Positions 58,265 through 64,000 of a DNA stretch of 64,000 nt are shown here, one piece after another. The position numbers were made by a program, and so were the translations under genes. Numbering within the stretch: position 1 is the stretch's first letter; every line of letters begins with the position of its first letter. The notes under the pieces are model-generated. The model was not told the origin of the DNA, ran no database searches, and saw nothing but the letters and a program-made list of their open reading frames with translations. Source of the stretch: Cylindrobasidium torrendii FP15055 ss-10 (Eukaryota; Basidiomycota; Agaricomycetes; Agaricales; Physalacriaceae); NCBI GenBank assembly GCA_000934385.1, contig KN880468.1:62001-126000 (forward strand). The letters are read 5' to 3'.

Positions 58265-59089
58265 GCAATGTCTAGCTGGGACCCCCCCGTACTGGGGGTA
58301 CTGGGGGGGGCGTGCCGGGGTCCCTAATAGGGACCCCGGGGTGCCAAATAAGCGTGCAGGGTCGGATCCCGACGCGAGCGAAAGGCGGCTAATCACGTGA
58401 CATGCCGCAGTGCGGCAATCAGCCGCCGCCTCCCCGATACGGTAATATATCCCGGCATCTCAAGGCAGCTTTGTGCCCGTGATGGATACCATTGAAAGGT
58501 AAAGAATAAAAGCAAGTAATTAGCCTTATTAGTGTATATCAAGAATGCACAAAGCTACAGAGTGTCATCTCAAGTAGACTGACCTTATACATACATCCAT
58601 TGTCCCCATTGAGTTCTCAATGCTTCGGCCATAAAGCACTCAAGATACACTTCCTGAACTCTATAAGCCTTCTAACTAATGTATAAAGGTATCAGAAACT
58701 CGAAATTAGCTTAGGAAGCCACTGGGCAAGCAGATTTCGGGCTCCAGGTAATGTGGCGTCGTTGTGTCCGCGGACTGTCCTCGAGTGTCCGCGATCGAGT
58801 GTCCGCGGACTGTCCGCGACACTGTGGCGCAACGGCGTTCCAAACGCTCAATGCCATTGATAACTTTATGTATATCTACCTTATTGTAGCCAAATATCTG
58901 TACAATAGTTTCATAACCTTTTTGCAGGCAGCAGCTGGGGAGCGGGCCCGGTTTTTGCTTCGATCGGCGGGCGGCGCGCAAAGGCGGGATCGACCCTGCA
59001 CGCTTATTTGGGACGACGGGGTACTAAAGTAAATGTAAATAAAATTATGCGGTACCCCCAGTACGAGGGGGTCCCAAATAGACTATTCC
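58265..59089. mobile_element. 825-bp MITE-like element with 10-bp target duplications
   Basis: Flanked by GACGCCAGAG at 58255-58264 and 59090-59099. Ends are long imperfect inverted repeats: GCAATGTCTAGCTGGGACCC from the left and GGAATAGTCTATTTGGGACC from the right, followed on both sides by CGTACTGGGGGTAC, with further matching blocks (CCAAATAAGCGTGCAGGGTC) about 80 bp in. Contains a strong palindrome around 58317-58343. No transposase; open frames inside are not convincing. Superfamily not assigned. Confidence 0.8.
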
Positions 59090-59099
59090 GACGCCAGAG

Positions 59100-59464
59100 C
59101 CTCACTTGATTTAGAGAACATGACACTTTGCACAGTACGCGGGCGGGCAGACAAGCAGTCATCGAAATAAACTTGAACTGTCTAGACGACGATAAAGGTA
59201 CATTGTTTTTGGGATTTCTACGCACCCTCTTACGCAGTCTTCTGCGTCAGCCTGTGCCCTCACAATAAAGAGACAATGCTCGCAGCGTCTGATTGTTATC
59301 TTTCATGGCTGGGAGCATAGTAGCATTCCACTACGCGGCTATGTCTATCCAGAAAGTAGAGGTATCGCACGGAGATGAGGGGCTCAAAATGAAACTCAAC
59401 TTGTGTCTCCAAACCATGATCGTTCGAACGTTTGAACTGTTATTATTAAGTACGACGATGACAG
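59100..59464. other. Intergenic region
   Basis: About 365 bp between the MITE and the 3' end of F-box-like gene B. No feature. Confidence 0.35.
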
Positions 59465-60850
59465 TCACACTGCACCCGCTACCGAATTAAATACCATAAC
59501 ATTTTTATGAATCCGAGATCCATTTCGCCCTTTCTCGAGGACGTTGGACACGGCGACCTTTGGCATATCTGCGAAGAATTTCTTGTTCACCTTCGGGAAG
59601 GCATCTGAGAACAACCACTCGTCCAGTTGCTTGGCTCTTTCTTCGTAGGCATCGTTGCCCATTTCAGAGTCCACACCACAGCGTCCTTCCCAGACTAGAT
59701 GATCAATCTTTGACGCCAACACATCATCCAGAGCGCGCAAGGCATTGTTCAATGAAGGTAGACGCTCGAGGACCTTGTCGGTGTATCGAACCAGAAGGGA
59801 CATATGTGATATATGGCTGTTCAGGATACTCGATGCCAGTAGATGGATGCATTTGCGATCCCTGAATGGAAGATCCAATGTCGTCCGGAAATCTTTCAAC
59901 AACGGCGGAAATTCAAAAGGTCGTTCCTCCTTCGCAGAGACTATTGCGATCGCATCAGGAAAGAAGACAAGGCCTTATCGATATCACTCACAAAAACAGT
60001 GGTTCAACTCTGGAAAAGTTAGTGACACAAGGGTCGACGATGTGTATGGCAGGAAGTGTCGCATCGCTGGTAGGAAATTTTCTGAGAAAGATGGCCTGCT
60101 CTGCATAGTATGAGAGTAGTCGAGGCAAGCGATATTAGGAAAGATATCCCGTTGCATGATCGCCTCCAAGAACTGCATTTCTCCGTCTCCATTGCTGAAG
60201 ATACGCAACGATCTCAGCCATCTGTTGGGCTCTATGGTCCTCGTGGGCGCATCAGGCTCTGGGCGAGGATCCCGTGCACGTAGAGCAAAGGATAGATCCA
60301 TGAGTGTGAGCTTCTTGATGCGGGGGAACATGGAGAGGTAATAGACAAGCCATCCTGGGCTGATAAATGTGTACTCTCCGATCAAGAGATGTTCGATTTG
60401 GGAGGCACGGAGGACGTCGGTTAATGCTGGCAACCCTTCTGGGATAGTACGAGTACTGTGTGGGGATAAACAGTACAGTTTCATAGTCTTCAAGTTTTTT
60501 GATAGAGAAACGAGCACAGCAAGTCGAGGTAGTATCTCCCTCTCACCGAACCAGGCTTCATGGATCCCATAACAACGTGGATGGCCCATTTCGATTGTCT
60601 TGATGCAAGAGACGATGGTGTTGGCGCTGGAAACGAGTGCGAGGAGGCGTTCAAGCCTCGATGGCATGGCATCCGTCCTCAAGAAGCGAACAGTCATGAA
60701 GCGCGCCGCACGAATGTCGTTCCAGGATTCCCTCCAGACCATGGCGAGCGATGACCAGGAGGCTGGGTTCCAGTGGCTATCCATAATGAGCTCCTTCGTG
60801 ATGAGACTTTTCAGTTCCGGTGGAAGGTCAGACGCAGTAGCGTACGCCAT
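59465..60850 (-). CDS. F-box/LRR-like protein B
   Basis: Exons 60850-59992 and 59940-59465 (51-nt intron); 444 residues from MAYATASDLPPELKSLITK. Paralogue of the gene at 29543-30913: same LPPELK start, the same ASWSSLAMVWRESWNDIRAARF block (SLALLWRETQNDIRAARF in A), leucine-rich middle (IEHLLIGEYTFISPGWLVYYLSMFPRIKKLTL) and the same DEWLFSDAFPKVNKKFFADMP motif near the end. The open frame extends upstream to 61294 without stop, overlapping the divergent promoter of the heat-shock gene; the ATG at 60850 is preferred because homology begins there. Substrate-adaptor role is inferred only. Confidence 0.65.
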
Positions 60851-60874
60851 AATGAGATTGGTGGCAGGATGAGA

Positions 60875-60892
60875 GAAGAGTAACCCTAACCT
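60875..60892 (-). promoter_or_regulatory. Telobox-like 18-nt motif upstream of F-box-like gene B
   Basis: Same 18 bases as 30929-30946, 25-42 bp upstream of the start codon at 60850. Confidence 0.5.
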
Positions 60893-61147
60893 TGCGTCCG
60901 CCAGCTTCTTTCCGCCGACGAACACAAAGCCATGATGCATGATGTTGTGCACGCTTTGCTTCCCCATTGTTCGTGGTCGCTGCCTGATTGTTCGCCGTAC
61001 TGTGACTCTCCGGCCCACATGGTGTAATTGATGCGTGCCCGGCGCGCCGACGGCGGATGTCCATATTGGGGTGATGCGACTCTGATGCGGGAGCGGATGC
61101 GCGGACACGTGATTAGACGACCTTGACTCATATTGCGTCCGCGGGAG

Positions 61148-61153
61148 TATAAA
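61148..61153 (+). promoter_or_regulatory. TATA box of the small heat-shock gene
   Basis: TATAAA 41-46 bp upstream of the ATG at 61194. A loose GAA...TTC pair (GGAATTATTTTCG) follows, but no convincing three-unit heat-shock element is present. Confidence 0.5.
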
Positions 61154-61193
61154 TGTCGGAGACGGAATTATTTTCGTTTTACTCCAGACCACC

Positions 61194-62439
61194 ATGTCGT
61201 TCCCATTCCACACCCAATATGCAGATGAGTATTCGACGCCAACAACCCCGCGTGACAACAACATACCCTTCTCGTTGCCGCCTTGGGATGCCATTGAGCA
61301 CCAGCAACATCAACCATTGGGCGGCCAAATGCCCCAGCAAGATCTCAGCCAGCATTCACCCTTGACACCGCTGCACAACACACCAACCTTTGCGCAACAT
61401 TTACAGGAAGAGGCGTATGTCTCAAGCCGTGACTCGCCAGCGAGTGATCATTCCCGTGTGCATCAAGTCGCTCAGTTATCCGACCCAGAACCCCAGTTCG
61501 TCCACGAAAGGTCAGGATTTTCGCTGCGTGAGACCTTGTATCCCGATGACGACGTGTTAGTGGACAACCTGCTGCTGGACCCAGCCGAAGAGGCGGCCAG
61601 TCATCCCTGCGTGCTAGTCCCCCGCGAACGCGTGGGCAGCAGCGAGCACACCCTTATCATAGACCTTCAACTGCTGCTGGAGGCAGTGATGACAGTCGAC
61701 AGCGCCAACGACCGTCCAACCTGCAATTTATTCCCCATCTTCCTCCGCCTCCATCGACAGCGCCAGGCGCGAACCGACCGTACGACGACTCTCTTGCCCC
61801 GACCTTCGCTGCTCATATGTTCCCCGACAGATCGATGACGCCTGCGCTGCCGCCGCTTACGTTTCACCAATACGTCCCGCCACCGACTGCGCCTGCCCCG
61901 CCTGCCGCCGCACCGCCGCCCTCAATGCCAACACCCCGACCCGCCGCGACTCTGGTCATCCGAACAGACTGGAGGTATAATCCCGACACGCACACGATTG
62001 CTGCCTACTTTGACATGCCTGGTGTGCGCCGGGAAGACATTAGAATATCGCTCCAGACGCTTCCGTATAATCGTGTGAGGGTTCTGACTGTGACTGGAGT
62101 GCGCCGTGCGCCGTTCATCCCTTCCGCTTCCGCTTCCCTATCGCGAGACCCTGTTCTGGGACAAGAAGTGTGTTCTGTCGAAGGCAAATACGGGCCATGC
62201 AGGCGCCAGCTTGCTGTGCATCCCGATTGTGTGGTGAGTCTTTTTCCTTCATCTCTTCATTCTCCGTTCTTTCCCTTCCCCTTCGGCGCACTTGGCCAAG
62301 GCCAGTGGATCCGGCGCTGACGATGCGCGCCTAGCTCGAGGACATTGACGCAAAGTACTCTGACGGAGTGCTCACTGTGTCCATCAGGTGTGGACCGCCT
62401 GATGTTCTGAATGAGGTGGTGAACATTCCCATCCGGTGA
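61194..62439 (+). CDS. Small heat-shock protein (Hsp20/alpha-crystallin) with long N-terminus
   Basis: Exons 61194-61510, 61561-62233, 62335-62439; 364 residues, long for this family (usually 150-220). The first 235 residues are Gln/Pro/Ser-rich and likely disordered (HQQHQPLGGQMPQQDLSQHS; TFHQYVPPPTAPAPPAAAPP). The alpha-crystallin domain begins about 237: WRYNPDTHTIAAYFDMPGVR, REDIRISL, NRVRVLTVTGVRR, YGPCRRQLAVHPDCV joined to LEDIDAKYSDGVLTVSI. The chain ends NEVVNIPIR, an I-x-I-like C-terminal anchor. The first intron (GTCAGG...GTGTTAG, 50 nt) is required: without it the frame leaves the conserved domain. ATP-independent chaperone of unfolded proteins. Confidence 0.85.
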
Positions 62440-62824
62440 TTCTTGGCTATGAGTGTGGGAGCGTGCAGCAAGACAGAGAGACCGCAAGACACCCTTCAAG
62501 TTCTGTGTGCCCTCAAGCGTCCAGCGTCAAGACAATGTGGGATCCGTTCAAGTCTTAGTTTACCAATGGACTCAGCTTGCTCATGTACTTCATTTCGTTG
62601 TTCCTGCTATGTTTTTATCCGCTATATATACTGTATTTATACTTATCTTACTCTTGAAATTGCTTGTATGGGTTATATACACCCCGCTCAACTTGACTGA
62701 TGTGCGCGCCATTCACTGCTCATATTGCCGTGACTGAGTATGCTCGCTCGTGCGCCCAGACACCAACTTTCCCAGTTAAACTTCCATTGATTGAGGCTAA
62801 AATAACGCAAACCAATACCTATAA
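62440..62824. other. Convergent intergenic region
   Basis: About 385 bp between the 3' ends of the heat-shock gene and the surface-protein gene. No feature. Confidence 0.35.
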
Positions 62825-64000
62825 CTACTGTCGCAATCGTGGCTGTAGCATGTACAATACAAAGAATGTGAGCAAGAGAAGAGGGCTAGATCCAACCGTG
62901 AAAGCAGCATCTGGGGTGTCGCTACTCGAACTTCCAGATGAAGATCCACCACCAGATTGTCCGGTAGACGTCGAACCATTGGCCGACGCTGAGCTCGCGG
63001 ACAGATTCCGAGGTGCGTACTCAGAGGGTACAGTCAAAACAATAGAGTCCAGGTCTACCGAAGGCTCAGATTAGGAAGGGGAGTACACGAAGGGGAGGAG
63101 ACGCACCAAAGTAGGATTCATTCACTCCAGCGATGTTCTCTAGCTTGAGTGTGTGCGTGGAGCTGTTCAGGTTGGACGCAAAGTACTTGATGGTTGGTTG
63201 TTGTTGTTCGCAAGATGCGGCCCAAGCACCTCCGCACCCAGACGTCCCGTTGAACGTCTGGGCAGGAGCACCGTCGAGGTAAACATTATATGTTCGATGG
63301 TCGTTCTTCTTGTCACCGAATACGTAGATGGCAGAGGCTGAGGATTGGGTCAGCCGGGAGTGATTAATGACTGAGGAATATAGCCCGTACCTTGGAATTC
63401 GACTGTAAAGGACGCTTTGTCCCCGTTGGTGTACGTCGAACCTCCGCCGCTGAAGTTTCCCGACTGGTTCGTGCCCCAAGTACCCTCATAGGTTATGGAA
63501 GGGTCGTCTTCCTCAATAGTCTTGTTGGTGATGGAGGCCCTAGAGTATGATTCAGACCAGTATCATGAAGAGGCGCTCTGGATCACCCACCCTTGCGGCG
63601 CCATCTGGACGGTCATATCGAGATAGTCGAAAAGGAAAGCATCCCCGCCTTTGTCATCACCCTGAGCGCCCTTGTTCGTAAGAGTGAGCGTGTGTTCCGC
63701 ATAGGCAAGGTCCTCATTCGTGAACAAGATCTCGGATGTGGGTAACAAGCTAGACTCCTGGCGATAGGCGGTCACCACTGTCTTGTTCCCGTCAATATCA
63801 ACTTCAAAGGAGCCGTATTCTGGACCGGTGCCGCCGTAGATGTACACCGCAGGGCCTGAGGGACACCGTGAGTGCTGGCGGAAGGGAATATCATTTGCAA
63901 CGCACCAGTGAAATTCAGGGTTACTGCAGCGCCCACTTGTTCCGTCCTGTGATACGTCCCTGTCCTCCAAGGCGTGGTCTTGAAGTCGATAGGATCGTTC
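62825..64000 (-). CDS. Surface-anchored protein with galactose-binding-like repeats (5' end outside window)
   Basis: Five exons visible; the start lies beyond 64000. Two beta-rich repeats of the same design: WRTGTYHRTEQVGAAVTLNF followed by AVYIYGGTGPEYGSFEVDID, and YEGTWGTNQSGNFSGGGSTY followed by SAIYVFGDKKNDHRTYNVYL; each ends with a helix-free strand pair (EHTLTLTN; THTLKLEN). This matches the jelly-roll ectodomains common in fungal cell-surface proteins. The C-terminus is a Ser/Gly-rich spacer, then SSPLLLLTFFVLYML and PRLRQ: either a GPI-addition signal or a short membrane anchor. Exons join cleanly by 50-nt introns. It lacks the TIDD opening and PPGY tail of the array at 35-58 kb, so it is a different family with a similar plan. 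Confidence 0.7.

Larger units (their letters stand above)
60851..61193. other. Divergent promoter region
   Basis: 343 bp between F-box-like gene B (minus) and the small heat-shock protein gene (plus), containing the telobox-like motif on one side and a TATA box on the other. Confidence 0.5.

Noticed and set aside
1..64000. tRNA, rRNA, CRISPR arrays, bacterial operon signals
   Set aside because: None recognised by eye. Intron-rich fungal DNA makes CRISPR and operon calls inappropriate; a covariance-model scan would be needed to exclude tRNAs.

Overview
This window comes from a filamentous basidiomycete, most likely an Agaricomycete. The genes have many short introns (about 44-66 nt, GT-AG with an occasional GC-AG), the proteins have fungal signatures (mitochondrial acetolactate synthase, SAPS-type phosphatase-associated protein, Trf4-type poly(A) polymerase, AP-2 mu), and there is a large DNA transposon of the Plavaka type known from mushroom-forming fungi. 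All exon models were built by hand from splice signals and reading frame. No database search was run.

Layout. 1-5.9 kb: two housekeeping genes on the minus strand (ILV2, cut by the window edge, and an eight-exon SAPS protein). 6-12 kb: two near-identical copies of a kinase-like gene, one intact and one decayed, around an unrecognised 515-residue protein. 12.5-16.2 kb: Trf4-like poly(A) polymerase and an ankyrin protein. 16.4-24.7 kb: two tandem 19-exon genes for NRPS-like adenylation-carrier-thioesterase enzymes, both with a 6-nt micro-exon. 25.4-33.6 kb: AP-2 mu, a small barrel-like protein, an F-box-like protein, an FAH-domain hydrolase and a weakly supported Ser/Arg-rich locus.

35-58 kb: an array of five related receptor-like membrane proteins. 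Each has or had a beta-rich ectodomain opening with a TIDD-type motif and a CxxC, then a Ser/Thr stalk, one glycine-rich membrane helix and a cytoplasmic tail. Four of the five tails carry a PPGY motif (a PPxY ligand for WW domains). A CENP-C/Mif2-like cupin gene sits inside the array. The fifth member is split by a 12,558-bp transposon with 33-bp perfect terminal inverted repeats and a 4-bp target duplication (GCAC). The element carries a 1086-residue transposase plus two large cargo genes of unknown function on the opposite strand. A 248-bp MITE with 5-bp target duplications (GAGTC) interrupts the same gene a second time. Removing either insertion with one target copy keeps the host reading frame.

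58-64 kb: an 825-bp MITE with 10-bp target duplications, a second F-box-like gene sharing an exact 18-nt 5' motif with the first one 30 kb away, a small heat-shock protein with a long proline-rich N-terminus, and the 3' part of a gene for a surface-anchored protein with two galactose-binding-like repeats.

How the parts relate: housekeeping genes form conserved islands. Between them lie accessory blocks (secondary-metabolism twins, kinase-like duplicates, the receptor-like array) shaped by local duplication and transposons. The parts most worth following up are the PPGY array, the transposon and its cargo, and the micro-exon-bearing A-T-TE pair.
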